64,000 nt of DNA from Phytoseiulus persimilis (GCA_037576195.1 CM075101.1:50964001-51028000), one strand, 5' to 3'. Positions 24,001-36,881 are shown, counted from the stretch's first letter. Numbers and translations are program-made. Notes: generated by a model from the letters alone, not told the origin.

Positions 24001-27000
24001 ACGACTGCAGTTGTACATAGATCAGAATCCGCCTTGTAGATACCTCCGACGGAACCATTTTATAAGACTACCAGTATGTCCACTTTCTTTGGAAGAAGAG
24101 TCAGCAGCCAGTTAGCCATCCTGGCAAGCCGCCCTCAACTCGTCCATTAGCAGGAGGCCCCTGGAGAGACATCGTCGTCGTCGTTGCCGCCGCTGCTGCT
24201 TCTGCTGCTGATAAGTGTATCGTGAGCGGCTCTCTCTTCGCGTCCTGGTAACCTCTTCAGAGAAGAGCTTTCTCTCTGCTACGGAACTGCGGAACGATAT
24301 GATCCTTATCCGTGGGCTTACAACTCTACGATTACAGTGAGGATCGTGCTTCGCAACGAACTTAATGACTCCTACATATCCAGCTTCCCCGCCAGCAGCG
24401 GCTGATCTCCATGCCGCTCGGCGGTGTGTGCCTAGATCCTCAGATGTTCTTAAGTAGGACCCGTTTCTCGATAGCGTCGGCTCGCTGTCTCAATAGATAC
24501 TAGGACGATTTCTCTCCGGAAGATACAAGCACGAATGGGCTCGCCTCTTGAAGAATTGCGGAAGAGTATCTTTCTCAACTCAATCGGAGACTGCAGGACG
24601 ACTGGAAGGCCAGTGGAAGCTCCATGAACGAAAGTGGCGAAGCTCCAACGCGGGCCTTAGAAGAGGTATTTGGAATAGCTCGGAGGTTGTCTGAACAGCA
24701 AACATGGAGCGTGCTCCTTCCACGCCGACCACTCGCGTCGCCCTGAGCGCATCTGCAAGTTTACATAGTTTCACTCTGAAACTTTTGCATCTCCCGAGAT
24801 CATCCATCCTCCATACCCTGATTCTTCCTCATATTTTCTAGTGTCGGGCGATCCAAGCAAATTAACGATGCCTGCTTCCCGAAAGTCGTGACCAGGTATA
24901 GGAATCAACAAGGTCCGGTTTATCGGAATATTTCCGATGGTAGGCGTACGGCCGGTGGCTCGTTTTTTGTGACTGTCGGAGACAATCATTCCGCACATCT
25001 TCACAGGGTGATGGTTAATGATGGACTCTCATCAGTATCGGTGCTAGTTCGGGAAGGGGAGAAACCACTGTTCGAGTAGAACTGGCGAGAGTCGTTCTGG
25101 GAATCCCATGAGGAGGTTACAGAGTTAGGGGGCGTTCACTATGCTCATCGAGATGTCTCAAGGCGCCAACGCAGAAATTCCTCGGGCGAACAGTGGGGAA
25201 TTGTCGATTTCCAGCCCCGACGACAATATTTGAGATGTCCAATCACGATGCGAGATTGTATTTCATCGCTGACTTCAATCCGGATATGAGTACTCGATCG
25301 ACGTCCATCTTCATGTAGATCGGAGATCGTAAGATTCAGATGCGATCCTGTTCGTGGCAACCGTGTTCCATGTCCTGTCCCCGGAACAACTTCGCTCGAT
25401 CGTCGAGCAAACAGGTACATCGGGCTAAAAATGAGAGAATTGGTCGAAATATAGGTCGTGCAGAGTCTATTATCGATGCTTTCCGTGATAATGGATCTGA
25501 CTCTGAGGGCAGATGTGGAGTTCGATGAGGAATGATCGGGGACGAGAGGTTGGAATGAACGAGAGTTGGGACAGGTATAACAACTGTTTCTCGCCTCCCG
25601 CGAAACGGTTGTCGCTCGATTCCTGTAGAGACGAAGCCGGGGCATCTGGTCTGAATCGGAACAACTCATGGCGGGCTGGCTTCTCCGATAGCTTTTTCCA
25701 TGGAGCTGTTAGCGGAGGGTCTAGCCATATGTTTCGAAACAGCAATCAACTCACTGGTCCGGCCCTGTAAATGTCAGCGTAAGCTCCTCGAATAGCCGAG
25801 TATTGAATCGGAAACATCAGGAGAACGAACCTGTCTGAGCAGTCCCAGTCGCCTCCCGTTCTCGTTGGTATACATCGATTCACTCCGTTTCGTTCCAGGG
25901 TGCCAGATGCGACTCGGGTTCCGCAACCGGTTTCGCAATGTTTGTCCTTGAATCCCTCGGTGTTGCTCGGGTGCGGAGAAACGCTGGCATTCGTCAGTCA
26001 ACCGAGTGAAAAATCCCTGTATTCTGCTCGCCGATTGAGACACACAGAATTTATTTTGCCGATCGATGCCTCACACGCGAGAAAATGCCCTCCTGCAGCG
26101 ACAGTAAAATCTCGTTATGACGAAACACGCGAGACAGAAACATCTGTCCGTTACGGCGAGAGTCTTCCGGTATTGACAGCGCCGAAATTGAACCAACAGA
26201 GGAACACGGATTTCGCGGAACGTGATTTTTCGTGTGATCACTCTCGGTCCCGTCTACAGCGTCGCGAATCTCAAGCGGAAAATTCGATGACTTGCAGAAT
26301 CGAAGTGAACAGGGTTGCCTCGATAAGAGGAGGCAGCGAGGAGCCAGTGCAGGGCAAAGAGGAGGATTAGATCCTCGATGAGCAGCTCAGACGCCGAGAC
26401 ACAGCGATGTCGTTTGTTCGAGCTGGGTGGAAGCATTCGAACGCAGGAACGGGAACGCAGGAACCTGAGTGGGAGGCATTCATCCGATTTAACCTCGGCT
26501 CGTTCCTGTTTGTCCCCCTTCCGGCTCCTCTCCGGTTTCCCCGGACTTTCCCCTCTCTTACCGCTCGACGCCCGTTTTCCCTCCGCTGCTCGCGACGGAT
26601 TTCCATCGGAAGAAAAGATCCAAGCCGTCGCTGCCTTGGCTGAATTCCGTGCATCGAGGGAGGCGCGTTCCATTCCTCGGGCGTTCGATCGCCTGTTTGC
26701 CGTGCTCGATCGAGACCAAACAGGACGAATCAGTCCTTGTAGTGATTTCCCATTCCGGCACTGTGATTCGCCTCAGCTGTTGGCAGTCGAAACGGTGGCA
26801 CCTCCGCATCACCGAGATTCTGCGCCCGCTATATTATTAAAGTTATCAATTCCGAAGTCCCAGGTGAACAACAAACCCGTGAGTCATGAGTATAGCCTGG
26901 AAGTTCAGTTGATTTTCCGAATTTATCTCCCCATTGCAATGAATCAAGCTCCGGAAATTCATGGAATAATTTCGAAAAATCACCTGAGGGAGCTGAACAG

Positions 27001-29481
27001 CGATAAGTTCGGGCGCATTGTGAGAGGAATCAAACCTTCACGGCGAGTTAGTCCTAGTTTTCCCGCCTAAAAGCGTGCCGATCCTCTCGACAAGAAGCTG
27101 TGACCGCAACTCGGCGAACTGTTCCTCCTGGTGCTGGACAATGTCCACCGGGGCATCCCCTTCGCCTGAGCACCGTTTGCTGAAACAGTCGATCTGAGGG
27201 TACGGAAGTAGGACCGAGAGACAGACTGTCAGCGTTAATTCCGACACCCGGACCAAATGGCGGCTCGGAGCTCGACGGCCGCCAGAATACACGGCGAGCA
27301 AGCATTTATTCGAAGTTGACCGCTCCTTTTATAGCGTCGCGGGAAACGCTTCGTTGTGGTTGCTTGTCGGATACAACAAGCAACGTCTACTGCTTCTGTA
27401 CTGATTTTTAATTGGAGTATTGAACTCCTCTTTCGCAAGCTGAGCAGTATCTCAACGCTGCCCGCTTTCCTGGAATCTTCGACCGGTTTTCGCGCATGTG
27501 TAACCAGACAAGACCAGGATGGTTCGGGGGCCGATTCGGGATGATTCTGATAGTTCCCGGGGTTGATGGAGCTTTGGGTGAATGTCTACATCTGCCAGGT
27601 AGCCCCTCACCAGCTTAGAATTTTTCCGGTCGGAAACTTTGGAAATCGTTCTTCACAGACACAAGCACGAAAAGTCTGGAGGGGTTTTCTGAGGGAATCT
27701 GGGAATCGAGCCTTTCACAACCTGTAATATCTAGTTCTTGGTCATTTTGTGCCCCCCCAGGTTTCTAAGTTATAGAGACTTGACCATCGGGAGCCACGTT
27801 TTCTAACCCTAGGAGATCGAGCCGCCGCAACGCTCTTCATCACGCCGATACTGAGGGGAAAACGAACGGCAGCTGCCTTGAATGCGAATCATACGGTCTC
27901 CATTAGTCTGGTGACGGAATAACTCGGTGTGGAATGAGTATGAGGAACGCACCATGGATGCTGAACACCCGGCGATCTGGCTTGAATCGGATTCCCGTCC
28001 GAACATTGGACTCAGAAGACATGTAGACTTAGAAGAGCTGCCAAGATCAAAAAAGAACCGTCCTTTCTCCCCGTCCTCTCCGAGAAAACTGGGAACTAGC
28101 GAACAGGACGCACCGAGCACACATATGCCGGGAAACCCTTCATGCCCATGACCACCGAAAGTGTGTTGGAGGAGGATTTTTCGGAGTATTGAGTCGCTTG
28201 TGCTGTTGTGGATGTCGCAGCAGCGGGGAAGCCAGTCGACTTAACATCACGAGCAGTGAATCGCGCACAAGGTACAATACCTTGCGTCGCCAGCTCCTAC
28301 TTCACGTCACGAGTGCCGGTACTGGCATAACGAACGGAACCGGACTCGAACGTTCATTCAATGGAGAGTACAAACAGCTTACGAGGCTGCGACCGGGGTC
28401 AGCCGGCAAATTTATCTATTCAGGACAGTCATAATTGCTGCAGCTTCTTTTCGACCACGCAATCGCATGAGCCGAATATCCGATGATTGTTTTCAGAATC
28501 GGTTCGCGTGATGGATTGCACAGCATCGAACTCAATTGAAACGACGACAATTCAACATTTCATCCCATCGGTCCGCTTGAGGTTCCCGGCCAGCATCATG
28601 TCCTCCTTTTAGCGGTTGGTGGGCGGCGGGAACACGCTGACGACCAAAGCGAAAAATTGAAAAGGGCTTTGCCGAAACGAGAAACGGTCCGAAACACTCT
28701 ACAAAAAATGGGATTCGACCATAGAATGGAAGTGATGGAGAAACGGCAGCGCTCACGGAGAGCTCGGCAAGGGAAGGAGCAGCGAAGCTTCGGTAGGGGA
28801 ACCTGGACCAGGTTTACGGGGACGGTAACACCGCTCGCGTAGCGGGCCACGTGGAATATTTGCGAATCATAAATAAAGGCACGGGAACCATTAAAGAGGT
28901 TTTTAGCAAGGACTTCGAGCTGAAACGAACGGGCCGCGCGACCGAGTGATCGATCGACTTATTCATCAAACGATTCAGTCCGGGGTTTGTTTGTGCACAT
29001 TTTCTCATTCCGGGAATCAGCAGTGCTTCATTGAAAATTTTTGGGAGACTTTTTCTCCAAGCACGAACGCGATCTCCGAGAGCGTTCGAGCGTTCCTGGG
29101 AGAATGTGCAACGAATCAGTATAGTGTTGCAGCCTCAAGTTGACGAGAACGGAGTTTCTTCTTGTCGAGGGAGACAGGCATTTCATCTCTGCGGGAGTCC
29201 GGATTTCAAGCTCCATCAACACCAGCCGTGCGATCCGCTGCGATGTCTCGAGTTCTTACACAACGAAACACGGTTCCCTACTCCTGACCACGACCGTTCA
29301 TCCGTTCTCCAATCGGAGTTCACTTCGGTTGTCCAATCACGAGTCCTCGAGCCGTTGAACGGAACTCCACGAATCCTTGTGACAAAGGGACCTTGACGCA
29401 TGTTGAGCTCGGATTTACTCTGATCGTCTTTCGGAGCAAGAAATGGGCATGATTCGGGTTTGACGATCCGAATACATGGAG
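21086..29481. other. Stretch without a recognised gene
   Basis: There are overlapping frames of 60-230 codons on both strands and no firm family match. A run of 12 G lies at 21571-21582 and one of 11 G at 23935-23945. The one frame worth naming (26378-27070) is listed separately. No RNA gene, array or inverted repeat was seen. Confidence 0.4.
26378..27070 (+). CDS. Hypothetical open frame, 230 codons, partial EF-hand-like motif
   Basis: An ATG opens this frame at 26378. Residues 103-119 read FDRLFAVLDRDQTGRIS, which resembles the helix and first part of a calcium-binding EF-hand loop (D-x-D-x-T-G-x-I). The loop lacks the acidic residue expected at position 12, and no second EF hand is visible. 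The rest of the frame has no recognisable domain and its composition (many Arg, Ser, Pro) is like that of chance frames nearby. An overlapping minus-strand frame covers part of it. It could be an exon of an EF-hand protein extended by intron sequence, but a chance frame is more likely. Confidence 0.12.
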   Translation: MSSSDAETQRCRLFELGGSIRTQERERRNLSGRHSSDLTSARSCLSPFRLLSGFPGLSPLLPLDARFPSAARDGFPSEEKIQAVAALAEFRASREARSIPRAFDRLFAVLDRDQTGRISPCSDFPFRHCDSPQLLAVETVAPPHHRDSAPAILLKLSIPKSQVNNKPVSHEYSLEVQLIFRIYLPIAMNQAPEIHGIISKNHLRELNSDKFGRIVRGIKPSRRVSPSFPA

Positions 29482-29498
29482 AGGATTCCGGTTTCGAT

Positions 29499-30309
29499 AT
29501 GACCATACTTTACGGGACCCATCGGGATGATTCCGATGTGGATCTGGTCTCGTACCAGTTACCCGAATCCCAGTCAACCGAGTCCCAGTTACCCGAATCC
29601 AAATAACTCTCTCACCGCCGAATTTTCATGCGTTGAAATTCCTCGTGCATGGCGATTCGCTTGTCGATAGAACCTCGGAAGTTCAGCTCAACCAATACTA
29701 CCTTCCCCTCGAGAATGACGTTACCCAAGAGTTCAAGTCTCTCATCTCGCTCGAATTTTTCAATATTTTTACTGGAACTCCGAAAGTCATCCTTCACAGC
29801 AAGGTGTCGCTTTCAATATTCTTATCTTGATACTCTTTCCTCAATTTAGTGGTTGACAATCGTCAACCGTGCCATCGCCTGCCCTGCTGGGCGCGCTTTT
29901 CGGGAAATCCGGCCACATACCGGGGTAATTAGTACATCCCCGCGAATTTTTGTTGTGGGTTCCCGTGGTTATCAAGCCATATTTCTGGTTCGCACGTCAC
30001 ATCAGAGGCTGGAGATTTGTGGAAATACATTGTACACTGCGCTGTAATTCACCGCACGAAAACGACTTTGTATATTCGTATGGGTTCCACCCTTGTTGCG
30101 TCAGTGGAGTGGATATCTCTTTCGGTTAGTTTCTATGCTTCTCCCAGGGATCCGTCGTGACTCAAGAGTCTCGACTCTGGAGTGTGAGGATTTGGCGGTG
30201 AGAGAGAGTAATTTGGATTCGGGCAACTCCGATTCGGGTAACCGGGATATGACGATCACATCGACCTCGGAATCACTGCCATGGATCCCGAAAAGCGTGG
30301 TCAGATAGG
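29499..30309. mobile_element. Inverted-repeat element with minisatellite units in its arms
   Basis: The left arm (about 29499-29622) and right arm (about 30188-30309) are inverted copies. Shared blocks, outside to inside, are TGACCA, CTTT-CGGGA-CCAT, TGATTCCGA, GGTTACCCGAATC or its variant, CCCGAATCCAAAT, ACTCTCTC and CACCGCC. The arms surround about 565 bp with no recognisable transposase. A 61-codon minus-strand frame at 29797-29612 is rich in Glu and Lys but unassigned. The outer part of each arm is a unit of the dispersed minisatellite. The exact ends and target duplication could not be fixed. Confidence 0.6.
29555..29600. repeat. Three tandem 15-bp units
   Basis: The units are CCAGTTACCCGAATC, CCAGTCAACCGAGTC and CCAGTTACCCGAATC. 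They lie in the left arm of the inverted-repeat element; the right arm holds a shorter, diverged version. Confidence 0.85.
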
Positions 30310-32435
30310 GGCTAAACCATCACTGAATTACGGTCAGAACGAGGGAAGAACGCGATAGACCGGGCCGAAATGATCTCACTGAACTCTTCGTCGGGCACGG
30401 ATACAAATACCTTGAGGAATCCCATGATGGAAGATGACTACGATTAGAATGACTAATAAGCCATGTGAGATCTGTATTGGTCAGATTCCGATTCGGATTA
30501 ATCTGGAGATGCATTCCTCTGGAGAATCCATCCTCTGTATTTTACAGCGACTCCTCCGAAATAAGATATCGATGAAGCACTGGGATCCCGTGAGAGACAC
30601 ACAAAGTTGCGCGGTCGAGAGTTTTCATCGGAATGGCCACCGTTGAAAGAGCTCGCGCCATTCGGAACCGAACCGAGTTGCATTCCTTTCGGATGATGGT
30701 TCACTTGCGATGCGATCAATGGTCACATGAGAACGAACTCATTTCCACAACCTCGACCGGGCCTCTATTGCTTCAAAATGTTAACACTTTGATGATCCCC
30801 AGAGCTTTTTGCTGCTCGCGGAACTCGTAAACACATGAAGCCGAGTCCGGCGCCATCGTCAAGCTCTCGCTTCGCAACGATTCCGATATCAGCCTGAAAT
30901 TTCATATCACTTGGAGTGACCGTCCGCCTCGTTTGAAAATGAGGGTTTGAAGCCTGGAGGCCTCAGTGGTTCCGGCCCGGACGGTCGACCTCATCACGAA
31001 GTTTCTCGGCCTGGATCCCGACTTTTCTCATATTCTCGAAGGTTTACTTCATCGATTCTGTGTCACTGTTCCATGGCCGTGGAGTACAGGGCCGACCGTG
31101 GATCGAACGCGAGAGCATTGAGTTCTACCACTGGACGACGGAAACACCCAACTCGTCTCTTGAAACGCGGAACTTCAACGGAATACTGTCGGTATTGAGT
31201 TGGTCATCACAAGATGTCACCGTCATGTGAAACAAATTTGCATTTGCTCAACTTCTCTTCGCCGTTGAGTTGAAGCAGCTCGGACACCGGCTCGCTGCGT
31301 CGAGAAGAAGTTCCGACTTTGGATCGGCGTACCGAAAATCAGATCTGATCTGATTCTGGTCGCGGCGACATGTTTTCGCGAAGCATTGCTTCACAACGAA
31401 TTATGAAGGCCTCAGTCAGCGCTGGATTCTGTGATGAGCCTTCGATCCACCACAAGAATAATGAATTCCTTCGCGAATGAGCCAAGGACAGCTCCACCGT
31501 TCACCCGTCGAGAACCTTCGATACCTCCGAATGCTGTGAATCTTCCGGAACCCCTTCCGCACACCGCCGATCTCTTCCCGAGTGAAATCCCCCCGTCGGA
31601 GGTTTTATCTGAGGTTTGAGTTCGCCGTTCTCCAACCGATGCCATGGCTCCCACGTGATCCCGCTTTTCTTCCGCGCTACCATTCCCTCCTCATCCACAC
31701 CCTCTTCTTCGCTCGTCTCTTCCCGATTCAACTCGCTCGTGCCTCCCTCCTTCGCTCGCGATCCCAAATGGACTCCAAGAAAATAAACGTTCCTTATCGG
31801 AACAAAGTGTCGCGTCCGTGCGCGGTTCTGCACGAGCGGTTTATTGACATCAAGAACGGCGAAATGCGGCGAAGTCCGTGCCAGCGAGCAAACGAGCGAG
31901 TGAGCGTGCGATGAGAGTATATTGATTGCTCGCTCCACGTGCAGGCCACAAAAACCCCTCAAGTCCACTGAGAATTCCTTGTTCCAATCTTCACAGATAA
32001 TCGACTCCAACCCAGTGCCAAAATCCAGTTCTCCCGGTGCTGTCAAGCCTGAGATGCGGGCATGGGTCGAGAATTTTCTCCTCCTCCGGCGATAGCATGT
32101 GAATGAATCGTTTTCCGAAAGATCCAGTCCCGAAGAGGAAGTCTCAGACGCATTGTTCCTCAGGGAGCGTGCGGAAGGTTCCGTGCAGCTTCGGAGGCAC
32201 GCAGCACGTCGTTGTGGCATATTTCCATATGAATGAATGAATGGACATAAAGGTCCCTCGCGTGAAAGACGCGTGTTCGCGGAGACGATATCGACGGAGC
32301 GCTTGTCGAGCTGAGAAATGCGTCGCCACAATCTTGTCAACAACTCACCCGACTCGAGCCGGAACCTCGACCCAATGGAATCCCCCAATCCTTCGCATCA
32401 GCGTACGTCCGCCCGTTACGCGGGTCAGTGCGCGG

Positions 32436-32461
32436 TCGATCGATCGATCGATCGATCGATC
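32436..32461. repeat. (TCGA)n microsatellite, about 6.5 units
   Basis: An uninterrupted run of TCGA, self-complementary at every unit and so able to form a hairpin. It lies in the CG-rich stretch. Confidence 0.95.
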
Positions 32462-33386
32462 ACCGTGAAAGAGCCTCGTAATAGCTCCAGATCAACAGAC
32501 GGGGGACGTTTTCCAATTGTATTTAGCACCGACGTTAGGCGGTCGACCAGCTTTTACGGCCGCCAAGGACGCATTGATCTTTCCGATGACTCGCCTCAAC
32601 TGTCTTCGCCATCCGCAGATTCAGATAGTTCACCGGCGACGGCTCGATTCAACCGAGCCGTGCGCGGAACGGGAACGTCAAGCGAGCGGGCGGGTCGCCA
32701 GCGAGAGGAAATGCTTTCATGAGCACTGAATACGCGCGAAACGCACGACCGCACGAATTGCACGTAGCTAACCTGGCGGAAAGCAGACTCGACAATGGAA
32801 CACTGCGGGGTCGAAGCTCTCAATGCACGAGTCAATATTCGCCTGTGTATCACGGCCGGCAAGTCGGTAGACTTCTCGCGCACCTCAACCACCTTGAGGT
32901 ATTGCCAGGCAGTTCCACGTTGCGGGGAATGCAAAATACTACAAGAGACTTCCACGCGTTCCGCGAACATACATGGTTCCTCTGAGCAATTTCGCGAATC
33001 GGACGTCGAGGCAGGACAGCACCTTCGATCGTGATTCAGCCCGAAAACGGACCATGTAACACGGCAGGTGGCCCGCAATGAGCCTCCGCGATAACCGAAG
33101 CTCAAAAAAGGCCTTTTCGAGGGGCCACACGTCGCCGCCGCCGCAGCAGTCTTCCCTCCCCGGCTCCGTTCGATGCGCTTCCCGCCCGCCCTCCCGGCCG
33201 GACGGACGGGATTCGAAATAGTAGAGACATACGACTGATGCGAAGCTGGCTAGCGGCCGGGTCGGCTAGTTGGGAAGCTAACGGGCGGCGCGCCGGGCAG
33301 ATCTTCGGCGCCGCTTTGAAAAATTCACCACGCGATAAGAAACACCACGAACAGTTCTGCCGAGTTACGCTGGTTCTCTGACTTAC

Positions 33387-33690
33387 TCGCTCCCTCCATC
33401 GGCACCCGCGGGGTGGAGCGGCGGTGCGTCCGAGCAGCCAACACTCTATCTAGAGGTGAACGAAGCTGGAAAACCGGTGAGTTAGGAGCCGCGTCGCCGG
33501 AACGGCAGCGTATTCGATCAGGTGGACTTCGATTCCTCTTTCCCGTTTGGGATTGATCGACGGAATCCGCGGCCGTCTCGTGAACGGTCGGTAGGGAGCT
33601 TGCCGGGCTGCCGTCGTGGCCCGCTCTCGGAATGGGGCTCTGTTCGGAGGATCCGGGCTCTTCTAATTCGGGCGACCGCGGATATTTCAT
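33387..33690 (-). CDS. Candidate first coding exon, unknown protein
   Basis: On the minus strand an ATG at 33690-33688 opens a frame that stays open through 33387, where a perfect donor match GTAAGT follows (33386-33381). The encoded 101 residues are rich in Ser, Pro, Arg and acidic residues (start MKYPRSPELEEPGSSEQSP) and look like a disordered N-terminal region; no domain is visible. Third codon positions are G or C in about two thirds of the first 50 codons, modestly above the surroundings. The frame also continues past the donor to a stop at 33325. Against it: no acceptor-side exon can be identified and similar frames occur by chance in this window. Confidence 0.22.
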
Positions 33691-36119
33691 GACTCGAGGT
33701 AAAACAGCTAGCGACGCCCGACCGTTGTCGTTTAATGAGCATCCTCTAATCCTTGAACAAGTAGGCTATTAGCGAAGAAGGAGGCCGGCAGCGGGAGAGG
33801 GAAAAACAGTTCCGCTCAGAGTGCAGTTTTCCGATCTTCCTAATTACTCTGGTAGGGCACGGCGGAGGGAAGCGACGAGAATCTTGAGCAGAATCCTGTG
33901 TCTGGTCGACTCGAGGTGCGAGGTCGAACGTTTTGCGGGCTGTGAGCGAAGCTTCGGGACAGAAGAGAAATTAGAGCGTGTATCGCTTTTTTTTTCATCA
34001 TCCGTGCCCAGGCACACTCGGAGTGACGCTTGGCATAGGAATGGGGGGATCGAGAGTAGCCGAGAGAACACCGCAGAGCGGAAACGGTAGAACTTGGAGA
34101 AAGCGTACGGGAATAAGAGCGGCTCCGATAAGTCAGAGACTTGCTTATCAGCCTGAAATTGAGGGGATAAACGGGTTAACTCTTTTTGGTGGAATTTATT
34201 TCCCGTCCGTTCGGAGAAAGACTTCTAATGGTAGCCATTTTGTTCCCTGACGATTTCGAAAGACATTGACTAATTCACGAACATCGCTCCCGAGCCCAAG
34301 AAGCTCCCAGCTGAATGGAGGCATCCTCTGCTCCTTCTTCGTCCGTTCCTCAGGTTTGGACCATACGACCCGATTCGGTCCGGGCATGGGTTCGTCCCTC
34401 TCCGGCTTCGTGAGTTTGAAAACATATCATCATTTTCCAGTGACACCCGGTTTATCCGCCGAGAGAACTCGCCTCTCTCACGCTCTTATGGTATACTGTG
34501 ACCACAAACGACACAGGGATAAATGAGGACCATACACATGATGTCGTGCACGGAAGTTCTGAACGTACGCATCACTGAAGCGGTACCGATCAGATGACCG
34601 CCAGCGAGTGAGAGTTCGAGCTCCGAGCGTTGTTTCTTGGAGCTTACGAAATTTCCCTTGACTCGAACGCTTTCACCGACTTACTCAGCTCATCCCGCGT
34701 AGTCGGAACAAGGGAAGACCGGGCCGTTTCGTTACATTAAAGAGATGAATGCGATCAACCGGAATGAAAGGGTTCTATGGGTACCTATCGGGGATTCGGT
34801 TTCTGTTCGGCAATTGATCCCGTCGTCCGGCGTTACAATGAAGCGGAACGAGCAGAACTTGGAAATTCAAGTACGAGATTCGAAAGTCGGCTTGAAATTC
34901 AAGCTATGGCAACGGATGGTTGACTTCGAGGTTCGAAGTCCTGGAAACCTCGGAACGCCTCGTTTGAGAAGAAAAAGTTCAAATCCAAATCCGCACACCG
35001 TGAGCAGGATTGAGCTCTTCGCGACGTCTTCCATGGTGATGCATATCTTGAAATTCTGTCGGAATCGTTGTCTCATGCCGGGACCATTTTCTCTCGATCG
35101 GGAACTGACCGTCATGTCTTCGATTGAGATTGACTCACACACATACCTCATCTCGGTCATCAAGACAAATGAGCGTGCTCCGACGCCGAACCGAGCGGAG
35201 AGAAGTTCTGTGGATCGTGGAGGCTCTCTCTTCACCAGGTTCCGGCGCGCCCTGCATGTCCTAGCGTCGCTTCACCCCTTTATCGCATCTTTCAGGTCGC
35301 GAATTCTCCCCGTGTCCTACCACTTTCCCGGGTACGTTCTTTGATCTCTTTCCTTGGCTCGACCAGAACGGACGGCTCAATTGCCGACAAGAGACCGCTT
35401 TCTGAAACGGCTTTTTCAGCTCCCAAAAGCGTATCTGGACGGTACTCGTAACGCAGTTGTGGTCATTTGCTAGGGGAGCGCCGACAGCGGAGCGGAGAAA
35501 GAAAGGCGAGAGATAGAGACCGAGAGGTGAGCTGGCACAGTGCGACATTGGGAAGAGATTCCAACAAAGCCGTCCGGAATTTGAGGCCGCGCCGGATCCA
35601 CGTCGATGATATCGAGCGTCCTTTCCCAGGGCGGGGCGAAATTCCAAAAAGATGTAAGCGTAGCGATAAGGAAGAGCCAGTCGCGGCTGTTGAACCCTCG
35701 CCTCCTTCTTCCGATCGGGAAGGGTACGACCGTGGTACCGAGGACCTAAGCAGAGATTCCTCAAGGCGCTATACTTCAATGATGTGGTTGACCATCCAGG
35801 GCTTTTCACAGAGGGCATGCCTTGTATGAGAGCCAGAACTTTGGAGGATCTGGGTGTCGTGTTGCCACAAGCATGCGAATCCCCGATCATCCGTCTCCAC
35901 GTTGCTGAACCATCTGCAATGGCCTGGGTTCATTGTCGTACTCAGGTCGCGTCCTTTCGATGTTGAAATTCGAGCCCGTTCGGCGTTGCACGACCCCAAC
36001 GCGGAGACTGCTCGAGCGGAGCTCAGGTCGAACATACGTCAAATGAAACCACTGAACTCCCGATCGAAATGACCGTGAAGCTCAACTTATTCACGGCGGA
36101 GCAATCGCCTCCTCGGTAG

Positions 36120-36205
36120 CGCTCAGTGAGTTTTCTATCGAACCCTCCGTCTAGCAAAGGAGCGTAAGGGGCTCAAAACCGACCATCGGGCTAATCCACT
36201 GAGCG
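36120..36205 (-). other. tRNA-like sequence closed by a 9-bp inverted repeat (possible SINE head)
   Basis: On the minus strand CGCTCAGTG (36205-36197) and CACTGAGCG (36128-36120) are perfect inverted partners bounding 86 nt. Inside, GCTCAGTGGATTAGCCCG resembles a pol III A box region (compare GCTCAGTGGTTAGAGC of many tRNAs), and GAGGGTTCGATAG resembles a B box (GGTTCGANTCC) with a spoiled 3' half. The T arm does not fold well, so this is not a working tRNA. It may be a decayed tRNA-derived SINE head or pseudogene. Confidence 0.35.
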
Positions 36206-36881
36206 AGGGTATCGCCTTCGCGTTTGGCCTTCACCAATCCCTCAGGGTCCATTGATATTCAAATCAGTTAATGGCACGATATATCGTTTCTCAAAGCTCG
36301 TGGTCAAGTCCTGCCAAGCCAACTTTGAAGCGAGAGCGGCAGAGAAGAGAAACGGGAGCGCGCACGGCCCGAGTGTGCTCCGCAAGGATCGAATAATAAC
36401 CAACGATGCTCCTGCATCGCAGTAACTAACGCGCCCGTCTCGCAGGAGGAACTTCCTTAATGAGCTTCGGCGGGTCTTCGAGGCAGAAACTCCTATCGGA
36501 GACCAAATCCACGCGTTTCCAGAGTCGGCGCCGAACTCTTCCCTCTCCCGAGCTTCTTCCTCTAGCCCTGCTCGCTACGTCCCGCCAGATCTCGGAGCGA
36601 ATTCTCTCCTGATCCAAAGCGCCTCATCGCGTTGCGTACGCGCCCCTCGTTGGAATTTTCCCCGCTGCCGACCTGATACTTTCGGCGTTAATTTGGAAGT
36701 TTGTTCCCATTCTCGACCAAAACTGTTTATGCAGATGACCATCGCCGAGCGCCGGGAGTGCACTACGCTAAACGTCTAGTCTGCCGCACTCCATAATGAA
36801 TGTCAAGAGTTTGTAACGGACGATGCGTGCTCGATGTGATTTGTTTTGATGACACATTGTTGACAGCTCGCGATCCGGAAC

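Larger units (their letters stand above)
30310..36119. other. Stretch without a firm gene; GC-rich part near 32.4-33.7 kb
   Basis: This stretch contains overlapping frames on both strands. The longest is a 295-codon minus-strand frame at 32388-31501 that opens with TTG and has no recognised domain. The part from about 32.4 to 33.7 kb is rich in CG dinucleotides, holds a (TCGA) repeat at 32436-32461 and contains the candidate exon listed separately. This might be a promoter region of a host gene, but no core promoter motif stands out. Confidence 0.35.

Noticed and set aside
31075-31145. tRNA-Gly-like sequence on the minus strand (CAGTGGTAGAACTC ... CGTTCGATCC)
   Set aside because: The A and B boxes are too close (anticodon arm missing) and the T stem does not pair, so it is at best a relic too weak to list.
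31501-32388. 295-codon minus-strand open frame
   Set aside because: It opens with TTG; the first ATG is about 56 codons in. Composition is Arg/Ser-rich, no domain is visible and another frame overlaps it. Long frames are common in this stop-poor sequence.
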